From positions 41,136 through 105,135 of the forward strand of contig RDXN01000047.1 in the NCBI GenBank assembly GCA_004292855.1: a DNA stretch of 64,000 nucleotides, read 5' to 3'. The translations under genes and the position numbers were made by a program. Below, in pieces: positions 45,191 to 53,379 of the stretch. The notes under the pieces were generated by a model. The model was not told the DNA's origin, did no database searches, and was given only the letters and a program-made list of their open reading frames with translations. The stretch is from Cytophagales bacterium (lineage in GTDB: Bacteria > Bacteroidota > Bacteroidia > Cytophagales > Spirosomataceae). Positions within the stretch are counted from its first letter, which is position 1, and each line of letters begins with the position of its first letter.

Positions 45191-47548
45191 ATGAATAGGA
45201 TGAGTAGGAAGGCTTCTGTACTGCTGTTTAATTTAAAACAACTAGTACCCTCCGTGCGCTCTATTTTCCTGTTCCTACTCCTCGGCTTATTCCTGGCCCT
45301 GCGCCCCGCCGACGAAAAAATCCGCGTTTTCCTCTGTGGCGACTCCACAATGGCCCCCAAACTCCCCATCGACGTGCCCGAAACGGGTTGGGGAATGCCC
45401 TTCACCGATTATTTTACGCCAGCCGTAGAGGTACAAAACCATGCCGTGAATGGTCGTAGCACCAAAAATTTCCTCACCGAGGGCCGCTGGGCAAAGGTTA
45501 TCGCGCAGGTTCGTACCGGCGATTGGGTTCTGATTCAGTTCGGCCATAACGACGCCAAACTCTCCGACAGCAGCCGCTACGCTTCCCCCCAAACCACCTA
45601 TCGGCAAAATCTGACTCGGTTTGTGAACGAAGTCCGGGCCAAAGGCGGCAACCCGCTGTTGATCACGCCCGTGTCGCGCCGGAAATTCGACGCCGAAGGC
45701 AAGTTCGTCGATCAGCACGGCGAGTACCCCGGCGTGGTGCGGGCGTTGGCTAACCAACTCCGGGTTCCGATGATTGACCTGACAGCGCAAAGTCAGGCGA
45801 TGATCGAGCAGCATGGCGTGGAAGGGTCCAAGGCCCTGTTTATGCACTACCCCGGCGGCATGTTTGTCAAGCATCCCAGGGGAATTACCGACGACACGCA
45901 TTTTTCGCCGTATGGAGCCGCACTGATGGCGAGTTTGGTAGCGCAGGGGTTGGTAGATGGAGGCTTGCCGCTTCGTAGTTTTTTGAAAGGCTCCGACTTC
46001 CCCGAAAAACTGGCTTATGAACTACCCAAAATTTACCAGCCCTATTTCCGAAAAGACACCTTCAACATTGCCCGCTACGGAGCCGAACGCGGCCCGGCAA
46101 AAGCCGACGGCATCACGGTGAATACAACGGCTATTAATCAGGCCATTACACTGTGTAGCGAGGCCGGGGGCGGTACGGTTCTGGTGCCAAAAGGATTGTG
46201 GCTCACGGGGCCGGTGGTGCTGCGCTCCAACGTGAATTTGCACGTGGCCGAGGGCGCGCTGCTGCAATTTAGCCGCAACTACAACGATTACCCGATTATG
46301 GCAACCACCTGGGAGGGACAGGACGCCTACCGGTGTCAGGCTCCGATTTGGGGCGTCGATCTGGTCAATGTGGCTATCACAGGTGCGGGTGTCATCGACG
46401 GGGGTGGTGAGGTTTGGCGTCAGGTGAAGAAGAGCAAGCAAACGGCCTCGCAATGGGCCAATCTCGTTAAGTCGGGGGGTGTTCTGGACGAGAAAAAAGA
46501 AACGTGGTTCCCCACCGAAAGCTCGCGCCGGGGCAATGTCTCGCCCGACATGGCCCGCATCGCCAATGGCAAAACCCCTGCCGAACTCGCCGATATCAAG
46601 GACTTTTTGCGGCCTAACATGGTGAGCCTGACCCGCTGCAAATACGTGTTACTGGAAGGCGTCACGTTCCAAAACTCGCCCGCCTGGACACTCCATCCGC
46701 TTCTTTCTGAGCATATTACGTTGAGAAACGTGAACGTCAAAAACCAATGGTACGCCCAAAACGGCGATGGTGTGGACCTCGAATCGTGCCGGAACGGGCT
46801 GCTGGAAAACTGCACTTTCGACACGGGCGACGATGGGATCACGATTAAATCCGGGCGAGATGAGGAAGGCCGCAAACGGGGCATCCCGACGGAAAACGTG
46901 ATTGTGCGGGATTGCCGGGTTTATCAGGCCCACGGCGGGTTTGTGATCGGCAGCGAAATGTCGGGCGGGGTGCGAAACCTGTTTGTTTCCAATTGTCAGT
47001 TTATGGGAACGGACGTGGGGCTTCGGTTCAAAACGGCTCGCGGACGCGGGGGCGTGGTGGAGAATATCTACGTCAACAACATCAGCATGACGCAGATTGC
47101 GGGCGAGGCCATCCTGTTCGATATGTATTATGCCGCCAAAGATCCCGTGCCGCAGGCGGGCGAATCGAACGAGTTGCCCGTGATTGAGGCCAAGCCACTG
47201 GGTGAGGGAACGCCCCGTTTCCGGCAGTTTTTTGTGCATAACGTAACCTGCCTGGGGGCCGAAACGGGCATTCTGATTCGCGGCCTGCCCGAAATGCCGG
47301 TGAAGGACATCCTGATCGAAAACGCCGTGTTGCAGTGCCGCAACGGGTTGGTGTGTATAGAGGCTACCGACATCCGGCTCAAAAACGTGTCGCTGTTAGC
47401 CACAGAGCCAACCGTGATACAGGTGCAAAACAGCCAACAAATCACGTTCGACGGCATCACCTACCCCAAAACGGCCACCCGCCTGCTCAAAATCTCCGGC
47501 GACCGGTCGAAGGCAATCCGCGTTTTGAACGAACGAGTCTTAAAATAA
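45191..47548 (+). CDS. CE12 acetylesterase-GH28 polygalacturonase fusion
   Basis: Start at 45191 or 45200 (signal/anchor FLFLLLGLFLAL). The 785-residue protein has an N-terminal SGNH domain of rhamnogalacturonan acetylesterase type (about 45-265): GDS at 50-52 with nucleophile Ser52, FGHND at 117-121, and the Asp234/His237 pair in DDTHFSPYG. A GH28 beta-helix follows (about 290-780) with NGDGVD, the catalytic Asp pair in DTGDDGITIKSG, the AHGGFVIGSE region and the RFK motif of GLRFKTARG. Both enzymes act on pectin; one removes acetyl groups and the other hydrolyses galacturonan. Fusion keeps them at the same substrate. It lies 22 nt downstream of kduI. Confidence 0.93.
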   Translation: MNRMSRKASVLLFNLKQLVPSVRSIFLFLLLGLFLALRPADEKIRVFLCGDSTMAPKLPIDVPETGWGMPFTDYFTPAVEVQNHAVNGRSTKNFLTEGRWAKVIAQVRTGDWVLIQFGHNDAKLSDSSRYASPQTTYRQNLTRFVNEVRAKGGNPLLITPVSRRKFDAEGKFVDQHGEYPGVVRALANQLRVPMIDLTAQSQAMIEQHGVEGSKALFMHYPGGMFVKHPRGITDDTHFSPYGAALMASLVAQGLVDGGLPLRSFLKGSDFPEKLAYELPKIYQPYFRKDTFNIARYGAERGPAKADGITVNTTAINQAITLCSEAGGGTVLVPKGLWLTGPVVLRSNVNLHVAEGALLQFSRNYNDYPIMATTWEGQDAYRCQAPIWGVDLVNVAITGAGVIDGGGEVWRQVKKSKQTASQWANLVKSGGVLDEKKETWFPTESSRRGNVSPDMARIANGKTPAELADIKDFLRPNMVSLTRCKYVLLEGVTFQNSPAWTLHPLLSEHITLRNVNVKNQWYAQNGDGVDLESCRNGLLENCTFDTGDDGITIKSGRDEEGRKRGIPTENVIVRDCRVYQAHGGFVIGSEMSGGVRNLFVSNCQFMGTDVGLRFKTARGRGGVVENIYVNNISMTQIAGEAILFDMYYAAKDPVPQAGESNELPVIEAKPLGEGTPRFRQFFVHNVTCLGAETGILIRGLPEMPVKDILIENAVLQCRNGLVCIEATDIRLKNVSLLATEPTVIQVQNSQQITFDGITYPKTATRLLKISGDRSKAIRVLNERVLK

Positions 47549-47550
47549 TA

Positions 47551-47646
47551 GGAACACGGATTGAACGGATCGAACAGATTGAAAACGGATTTTTGAAATG
47601 GTTAAAATTCGTTTTCAATCTGTTCGATCCGTTCAATCCGTGTTCC
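47551..47646. repeat. Perfect 37-bp inverted repeat built of nonamers
   Basis: The arms 47551-47587 and 47610-47646 are exact reverse complements (37 bp) with a 22-nt loop. The left arm is CGGATTGAA, CGGATCGAA, CAGATTGAA and so on: degenerate 9-nt units. It lies between the CE12-GH28 gene (2 nt after its stop) and the hydrolase ATG (9 nt later), within the pectin operon. Confidence 0.92.
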
Positions 47647-47655
47647 CATAAAATC

Positions 47656-48723
47656 ATGCGCTATCTAATTTTCTTGCTGCTGCCCCTGGCCACGCTCGCC
47701 CAAACACCCTATGTGGACAGCACGTTTCGCGCACCGGAGTTCAAAACGCCAGTCAGCAAAACGGAATGGCTGAAACGCCAGAAACACATCCGGGCCACCA
47801 TCCGACAACTGTTTGGCGATATTCCCCCAACCATAATGCCAGTGGTGAAAACGCTGACTACCGAGAAACGTCCCGGCTACACGCTCGAAACGTTCACGTT
47901 TTTCAACGGCGTGGATGCCGTCGTTCCGGGTATTTTGCTCATTCCTGATGGGGTAAAAACTAAAACCCCGAATAGTCGGACCCCGGCCATCCTCTATCAC
48001 CACTACCACGGTGGCGACTACGCGCACGGCAAAGACGAACTATTCAAGAAAAACTGGGTGAACGAAAACGGTCCTGCCGAAGACCTCGTTCGGGCGGGCT
48101 ACGTAGTGCTGGCCATCGACGCCTACGCCTTTGGTGAGCGGTCGGGCCGGGGACCAAATGGCCCGACCGAAAAAGGCCAACCCGAAGAATTGACCTGGGC
48201 TAAAATCAATATCTGGAAAGGTCGGAGCTTTTGGGGCATGATGGTCCGCGACGATCAACTAGCCCTCAACTACCTCTGCACCCGCCCCGAAGTGGACCCT
48301 AACCGCATAGCAGCCGTGGGCATGAGCATGGGCTGTTTGCGGTCGTTTTGGCTGGCGGCTCTCGACGAGCGCGTTCGGGCAACGGTGGCCGTGGCCTGCA
48401 TCACCCGCAATACAGAGCTTATTCGAGCGGGACGGCTACGGGCACACGGCATTTATTATTACGTAGCGGACCTATTGCAACATTTTGATAACGAGAGCGT
48501 TCTGGCGGCCATTTCTCCCCGGCCCCTGCTGTCGCTGTCGGGCGATCAGGATCAAAACGCGCCGTTTGCGGGTGTACAGTACATTAACCGGGCAGTAGAA
48601 CGTGTATACCGGGTAATGCAGGCTCCGGGTCAGTTTCGGTATGTGGAGTATCCCGGCATAAAGCACGAATACACGCCGGTGATGTGGCAGGAGACGTTGC
48701 GGTTTTTGGAAGAGAAGTTATAG
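47656..48723 (+). CDS. Exported alpha/beta hydrolase of the pectin operon
   Basis: Start at 47656 (MRYLIFLLLPLATLAQ, signal peptide) after the hairpin; the longer in-frame reading from 47335 would begin inside the GH28 gene. The 355-residue enzyme has the nucleophile elbow GMSMG (AAVGMSMGCLRSFWLAAL), HHYHGGDYAHGKDELF with the oxyanion region, acid Asp in SGDQDQNAP and catalytic His in GIKHEYTPVMW. It matches abhydrolase_7/dienelactone-type and acetyl-xylan-esterase-like enzymes of PULs. An esterase role on acetylated or feruloylated pectin is inferred from context. Confidence 0.85.
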   Translation: MRYLIFLLLPLATLAQTPYVDSTFRAPEFKTPVSKTEWLKRQKHIRATIRQLFGDIPPTIMPVVKTLTTEKRPGYTLETFTFFNGVDAVVPGILLIPDGVKTKTPNSRTPAILYHHYHGGDYAHGKDELFKKNWVNENGPAEDLVRAGYVVLAIDAYAFGERSGRGPNGPTEKGQPEELTWAKINIWKGRSFWGMMVRDDQLALNYLCTRPEVDPNRIAAVGMSMGCLRSFWLAALDERVRATVAVACITRNTELIRAGRLRAHGIYYYVADLLQHFDNESVLAAISPRPLLSLSGDQDQNAPFAGVQYINRAVERVYRVMQAPGQFRYVEYPGIKHEYTPVMWQETLRFLEEKL

Positions 48724-48810
48724 AACGCAGATTTTTATGATCGGTTATGATCTTTTCGATACAAACCAAAATCATAACCGATCATAAAAACCATAACGAC
48801 CTGCGTTCTA
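48721..48810. repeat. Decamer-built inverted repeat before the pectinesterase
   Basis: TAGAACGCAG (48721-48730) pairs with CTGCGTTCTA (48801-48810), and TTTTTATGATCGGTTATGAT (48732-48751) pairs with its complement at 48771-48790; a 10-nt bulge separates the two in the right arm. The arms repeat a TTATGATCNN-type decamer. The left arm contains the TAG of the hydrolase. Confidence 0.88.
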
Positions 48811-48833
48811 TTGATTGATAAGATTTACACAAA

Positions 48834-49919
48834 TTGAAAGCAACTCTACTCCTGGCAACCTGTCTGCTTATCCTGAATCAAGCGTTTCAGGTTCCCCGCC
48901 CCATCGTCGTCTCACCGGATGGCAAAGGCGATTTCAGGACCATTCAGGCGGCTATTGAGAGCGTTCCGATGGCCGATTCGTCGGGGGGGGAGCGGGTTAT
49001 TCTGATCAAAAACGGCGTGTATCGGGAGAAACTCTTCATCCAGAAACGCCATTTTCTGACGCTCCGGGGTGAAAGCGAACGCGGGGTACAAATCGTGTTC
49101 ACCCAGGCCCGCGACCTGTGGCGGTGCGAACACCCCGACGATAGTGGGGCGGCAACCCTCAACGTAACGGCCCACGATTTGCGCTTTGAGAAACTGACCG
49201 TCATTAACGATTACGGCTTCCGGGCCAACGCCGACACCACAATTACTTGCCTCAACGAATCGGGCGGCAACTCCTCCGCGCCCCGCACCGACCGCCCCAC
49301 GGAAGGCCGCCCCACCCTGCCCCGCGAAACGGGCGAGACACCCGGCACCAAGCGTGTGCGGAAAGACGGGCATCAGTTCGCGTTTCGGTCGTTTCCGGGG
49401 GCTACGCGGCTGGTGTTCAAAAACTGTACCTTCCGGGCATTGGGTGGCGATACGGTTAGCCCGTGGGACGTGAACGGCGGCTTGTACTATTTCAAAAACT
49501 GCACCATGGAGGGCGGGGTGGATTTTTATTGCCCCCGTGGTTGGGCCTGGGCCGAGAACTGTCGGTTCATTTGCCACAACAAAAACGCGGCCATTTGGCA
49601 CGACGGCTCCGGGGCCGAATCATCACGGACGGTGCTGAAAAACTGCACGTTTGAGGGGAACGACGGCTTCAAACTGGGCCGCTTCCACCGCGACGCGCAG
49701 TTTTACCTGATCGGATGCCGTTTCCCGAAAAACATGGCCGACGCGGATATTTATTGGGTCGAAGGATCACCTGCTCCCCCCAAGTGGGGCCGCCGGGTGT
49801 ATTACCACAACTGCCACCGCAATGGTGGTGATTATGCCTGGCATCGGGATAATTTGCCCATTTCGGCTAAGGACGTTACGGTGAGTTGGGCCTTTGAGGG
49901 GCGGTGGTTACCGAGGTAA
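48834..49919 (+). CDS. Pectinesterase (CE8)
   Basis: Pectinesterase removes methyl groups from homogalacturonan. The 361-residue protein starts at a TTG (48834), the only start between an in-frame stop and the signal peptide (LLLATCLLILNQAFQ). Motifs: VVSPDGKGDFRTIQAAIESV, LINDYGFRAN-type helix turns, GGDTVSPW at about 205-211 (place of the general acid Asp206) and GGVDFYCPRGWAWAENC with nucleophile Asp230, then the Arg in GFKLGRFHRD. Motifs are variant relative to plant QDTLY/VDFIFG forms. It overlaps the convergent pectate lyase by 12 nt. Confidence 0.9.
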   Translation: MKATLLLATCLLILNQAFQVPRPIVVSPDGKGDFRTIQAAIESVPMADSSGGERVILIKNGVYREKLFIQKRHFLTLRGESERGVQIVFTQARDLWRCEHPDDSGAATLNVTAHDLRFEKLTVINDYGFRANADTTITCLNESGGNSSAPRTDRPTEGRPTLPRETGETPGTKRVRKDGHQFAFRSFPGATRLVFKNCTFRALGGDTVSPWDVNGGLYYFKNCTMEGGVDFYCPRGWAWAENCRFICHNKNAAIWHDGSGAESSRTVLKNCTFEGNDGFKLGRFHRDAQFYLIGCRFPKNMADADIYWVEGSPAPPKWGRRVYYHNCHRNGGDYAWHRDNLPISAKDVTVSWAFEGRWLPR

Positions 49920-51317
49920 CCCATTCAGATACACCTCCAAATTACTCCACCCCGATGGCAGAATCTTCGCGCCATCAGCCGGGTCGCTGGGGTTTAGTTT
50001 TTGGGAGGACTCCCAATGATCAGGGATTCCATCTTTGTCCGTGTCCACAGGAATCTTGCCGGTTTTCAAGTTCGGCCAGCCGCCCACCTGAGTTGCCGAG
50101 TCAATGATTCCAGTGTTCGCTCCCCAAACCCCGCCAACAGCAACCTGCCCCGTGCGGACTTGTTTCACCACGCGCTCATCTACTGCATCGCGCCGGGGCA
50201 AGGTGGCTCCAGCTTGCTTCAGGACCGCTTCATAAGCAGCCTCCGCCGATTGGGGCGTGATGGGCGTGAATGGGAACGGTTGCTCGGCTTTGGCGCGGGC
50301 TTTCAACGCGGCATCTTTGTTCTGCACGCCAATATTCCAATTGTCTCTAGTCGCAGCCGGGAACCCTTCAACCATGTTGCCAAATACATAAAAATGCCCC
50401 GCCCCCAAGGTATCGGGGCGAACGCTAGCATCAAAATACCACGAGGTCAAATCCAGAATCCGGTATTGCACGGCTCCTTTTTTGGTGGCCGGGCCGGGCT
50501 TGAAATAGTTGTTAACCACGTTCTGACTGCCGCCTTCACCGCCGTAGATGTTCTGAAAACCCCAGTTGAAGATCACGTTATTTCGGAAATCCACCTGCTC
50601 CAGTTCAGGCTTGCGGGTGTAGCGTGAGCCACAAAAACGCGGGTTTCGGCTCGTATGGCTAGCGAGCAAGTTGTGATGAAATGACACGCCCTGCCCGCCC
50701 CAAATGCCCCCAAACCCATGTTCACCCTTTTTGTGGCCTGCCGCGTACAGGCTCTCGCTCAGGATGCACCATTGGAGCGTAAACCGTTGATTGTCATAGA
50801 ATGAACCTACTTCATCGACCGACCAACTCATGGAACAGTGGTCGATAATGACATCATGCTGCCGGACGCAGTTGATGGCATCCTGCGCATCGCTCGCCAG
50901 TTTTTCGTTCCCGCACCGAAACCGCAGGTAACGGATAATCACGTTGGAGGCTTCCACATTGGTCACATAGTCTTTCAGGCAAATGCCATCGCCGGGAGCG
51001 GTTTGGCCCGCAATGGTCAAATCGCCCTGCCGGATACGGAGCGGAGCCGCCAACGCAATGGTCCCCGACACGGCAAAGACAATTGTGCGCGGACCTTTCT
51101 GCTCCACTGCCCACCGCAACGAACCAACAGGCGGATTTTTAGCCTCATCCAGCAGATTATCAATCACATAGACCGCCCCCCCGCGCCCGCCCGTGGTGAA
51201 CTTCCCGGCTCCCTCGGCACCAGGGAAAGCGATGGGTTGGCAGTAGGCAGTAAGCAGTGAGCAGTAGGCAGCGAGCAGTAGACAGTAGGCAGTGGGCAGT
51301 GAGCAGTGAGCAGTCAT
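49908..51317 (-). CDS. Pectate lyase (PL1-like) with repeat-derived signal peptide
   Basis: Beta-helix lyase cutting polygalacturonate by beta-elimination. Blocks: [100 protein letters not shown] and a C-terminal [12 protein letters not shown] module. The likely start is the ATG at 51317 (469 residues); upstream in-frame ATGs exist at 51413, 51392 and 51341. Residues 2-26 read [25 protein letters not shown]: a 7-residue repeat with Cys every seventh position, encoded by eleven copies of a DNA heptamer. Hydrophobicity fits a signal peptide. It is the third gene after susC and susD. Confidence 0.92.
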   Translation of the reverse strand: MTAHCSLPTAYCLLLAAYCSLLTAYCQPIAFPGAEGAGKFTTGGRGGAVYVIDNLLDEAKNPPVGSLRWAVEQKGPRTIVFAVSGTIALAAPLRIRQGDLTIAGQTAPGDGICLKDYVTNVEASNVIIRYLRFRCGNEKLASDAQDAINCVRQHDVIIDHCSMSWSVDEVGSFYDNQRFTLQWCILSESLYAAGHKKGEHGFGGIWGGQGVSFHHNLLASHTSRNPRFCGSRYTRKPELEQVDFRNNVIFNWGFQNIYGGEGGSQNVVNNYFKPGPATKKGAVQYRILDLTSWYFDASVRPDTLGAGHFYVFGNMVEGFPAATRDNWNIGVQNKDAALKARAKAEQPFPFTPITPQSAEAAYEAVLKQAGATLPRRDAVDERVVKQVRTGQVAVGGVWGANTGIIDSATQVGGWPNLKTGKIPVDTDKDGIPDHWESSQKLNPSDPADGAKILPSGWSNLEVYLNGLPR

Positions 51318-51417
51318 CACCACTTGCCAACTGCCTACCATCCTTCGCCAACTTCTTATTGCCAACTGCTTATTGCCAACTGCATACTGCATACTGCTTA
51401 TTGCCCACTGCATACTA
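51241..51417. repeat. Heptamer inverted repeat spanning the pectate lyase start
   Basis: Plus-strand heptamers of CAGTAGG type run in register from 51241 to 51317 (CAGTAGG, CAGTAAG, CAGTGAG, CAGTAGG, CAGCGAG, CAGTAGA, CAGTAGG, CAGTGGG, CAGTGAG, CAGTGAG, CAGTCAT). A complementary arm of AACTGCC/TACTGCA-type units runs from 51327 to 51417 and reaches the stop codon of susD. The ATG of the lyase (51317) is at the turn between the arms, so the first coding residues and the 5' UTR pair with each other. Confidence 0.9.
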
Positions 51418-53205
51418 ATATCCCGGATTTTGCTTCAATTTCCCCTGATAGGCGTCCACCGTGGCCTGGTCGAAGGGGAAGAGTTCGCTTTTGCCGGGGG
51501 TGAAGAACCGTGCAATACCCGCGTCGAGCGTGACCCCGTCGATGAGGTTGGTTGTGATGTGTTGCCGCCAGTCCAGACGCGTCCAGCCGGTGGGTGTGGT
51601 GGTCGCGCTGGGCTTGTAGAACGAGTTGTTCCACTGGAGTTCTTCGCCGTTGTTTTTCCAGTAGATATACTGCGGCACATTGGCGAAAGGCCCGGTGGCC
51701 GTCCGCATCTGCGTGATTTTGGCGCGAGTTTCGGCAATTTTTTGCGCCAGCAGGTTCCACCGAATCAGATCGAATTTGCGGATGCCCTCGGAGCCAAATT
51801 CCAGATACCGCTCATTTACCAGCGCGTCGAAAAAGGCTGTTTTGGTGGTAGGCGTGACCCCAACAGCTTTCGAGTTAGCCGGAAATGCCCGTTTCCGAAC
51901 CTCCTCAAAAGCCGCGATTGCAGCCGCCGTAGGGCCGTTGTTGATCTCGTTTTCGGTCTCGGCAAACATCAGCAACACATCCGAGAAGCGAATCATCGGC
52001 CAGTTGTAGCCGACGTTCAGGACCGTACCGGGCAGGAGCGGAACCCGCCAGTCGCGCCGGAATTTGCCGTCGGTCAGTTCGCCCAGTCGGCGGGGGGATT
52101 TGACGTTGGTGGCCGAGGTTACGGCATACATCGTCACGGTCACGTCGCGCCGGATGTCGGTCGAGTCGAAGGCGTAGAAATAGTTGGGCAACACCAGCAA
52201 TCCACCGCCCCCGGCCCCGTAGCGCGAGGCCGCGTTGACCACCGGACCATTGTAGTTGCCCATGCGACTGTCGGAGTTGGCGTTGGCTCCCCCGGCCCCC
52301 ACCTCAAACAGAATCTCGCCCGACGGGTCATACACAAACGACGTCAGTTTGCGCCAAATATCCTCGTAGCTGGGGTTTAGCGTGTGTTCGGTGCGTTTGG
52401 CCACCAGATCGGCGCACTCGTCGCGGGCGATTTTTACGTAGGTCAGATAATCGGTGTTGCGCTCCATTTGCCCGTTGCTACGTAGCGCATATCCCCCCCG
52501 AAACAAGGCCATTTTAGCCCGCAGAGCCTTCACCGCACCTTTCGTAATGCGCTCGTTGCGGGTTCCGGCCTCCGTGCGCCAGGGAACCAGATCGGTAGCC
52601 GTTTTCAGGTCGTCGAGCAGCTTCACGTAGGTCTCATCACGGTTCGATTGAGGAATAAACAGGTCCGTTTGGGTGTACGAGGGAGCCATCGGCGCGGGCA
52701 CATCGCCCCAGTTGCGGAGCAGTTCAAAATAAAATTGCGCCCGGAGGGTCAGCACCTCGCCGTGCAATCGGCGGAGTTCTTTTTTCTCGGCTTCGGTACC
52801 ACTGGTATACTGCGCCATTTTCGGAATCTGCTCAATGCACAGGTTGGATTTCTCCACCCCCCGATACAATTGCAGAAATGGGTTCCGAATCTCGGTGTTG
52901 GTCAACAACAACTGATACCGACCAACCCCTCGACGCCCGTTGTCGATGTTACCCGACACGATCATCTCGTCCGAATCGTAGGGGTAGTACATGTTGATTC
53001 GAATACCGTAACCGTTGTCGCCCATCAGTTCGTCATAGACACCAATGACTGCGTTGGTCGCGTTGGGCAGGTTAGAAAACGCATCGCCAAGGCTGATTTG
53101 GGACTTGGGTTCTACCTGCAAGTACTCCCGGCAACCGGTTGCCAACCAAAGGCAGGCCATAACGGCACTGCTCAGGAGGGTTATTTTTGATAAAGATGAT
53201 TTCAT
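51415..53205 (-). CDS. RagB/SusD family glycan-binding lipoprotein
   Basis: Start at 53205 (MKSSLSKITLLSSAVMACLW), giving a lipobox LATGC with Cys25; the in-frame start at 53313 would put Gly-rich translated repeat in front of the signal. The 596-residue protein is a SusD-type protein: REYLQVEPKSQISLGDAFSN, TPR-like helices (LHGEVLTLRAQFYFELLRNW), and the C-terminal RWNLLAQKIAE region with a final QKYKLKQNPGY-like end (LKQNPGY). It pairs with the SusC transporter upstream and would bind pectin oligosaccharides at the cell surface. The stop is within the heptamer repeat arm. Confidence 0.95.
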   Translation of the reverse strand: MKSSLSKITLLSSAVMACLWLATGCREYLQVEPKSQISLGDAFSNLPNATNAVIGVYDELMGDNGYGIRINMYYPYDSDEMIVSGNIDNGRRGVGRYQLLLTNTEIRNPFLQLYRGVEKSNLCIEQIPKMAQYTSGTEAEKKELRRLHGEVLTLRAQFYFELLRNWGDVPAPMAPSYTQTDLFIPQSNRDETYVKLLDDLKTATDLVPWRTEAGTRNERITKGAVKALRAKMALFRGGYALRSNGQMERNTDYLTYVKIARDECADLVAKRTEHTLNPSYEDIWRKLTSFVYDPSGEILFEVGAGGANANSDSRMGNYNGPVVNAASRYGAGGGGLLVLPNYFYAFDSTDIRRDVTVTMYAVTSATNVKSPRRLGELTDGKFRRDWRVPLLPGTVLNVGYNWPMIRFSDVLLMFAETENEINNGPTAAAIAAFEEVRKRAFPANSKAVGVTPTTKTAFFDALVNERYLEFGSEGIRKFDLIRWNLLAQKIAETRAKITQMRTATGPFANVPQYIYWKNNGEELQWNNSFYKPSATTTPTGWTRLDWRQHITTNLIDGVTLDAGIARFFTPGKSELFPFDQATVDAYQGKLKQNPGY

Positions 53206-53214
53206 GTTTGTATC

Positions 53215-53376
53215 GACCCCACCCCCTGCCCCTCCCCCGTAGGGAGGGGAGACATCAACGTCCACTTTGTTTTTGCTTAACTGACTTTGACAAGTCATCA
53301 GAAAGTTTGCCAAAACAAAAACAAGATAGACTGGTGAGCCTCCCCTCCCTACCGGGGAGGGGCCGGGGGTGGGGTA
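53215..53376. repeat. GC-rich hairpin between susC and susD
   Basis: ACCCCACCCCCTGCCCCTCC (from 53217) and the continuation to 53253 face the complementary arm 53338-53376 (GGGGAGGGGCCGGGGGTGGGG-like). Each arm includes its own dyad around GTAGGGAGGGGA. The loop (about 53254-53337) has an inner TTGTTTTTG/CAAAAACAA pair. It fills the gap between the susC stop and the susD start. Confidence 0.9.
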
Positions 53377-53379
53377 TTT

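Noticed and set aside
47335..47655. Longer N-terminus for the pectin alpha/beta hydrolase
   Set aside because: The in-frame extension starts inside the GH28 gene and crosses the 37-bp hairpin; the signal peptide at 47656 marks the true start.
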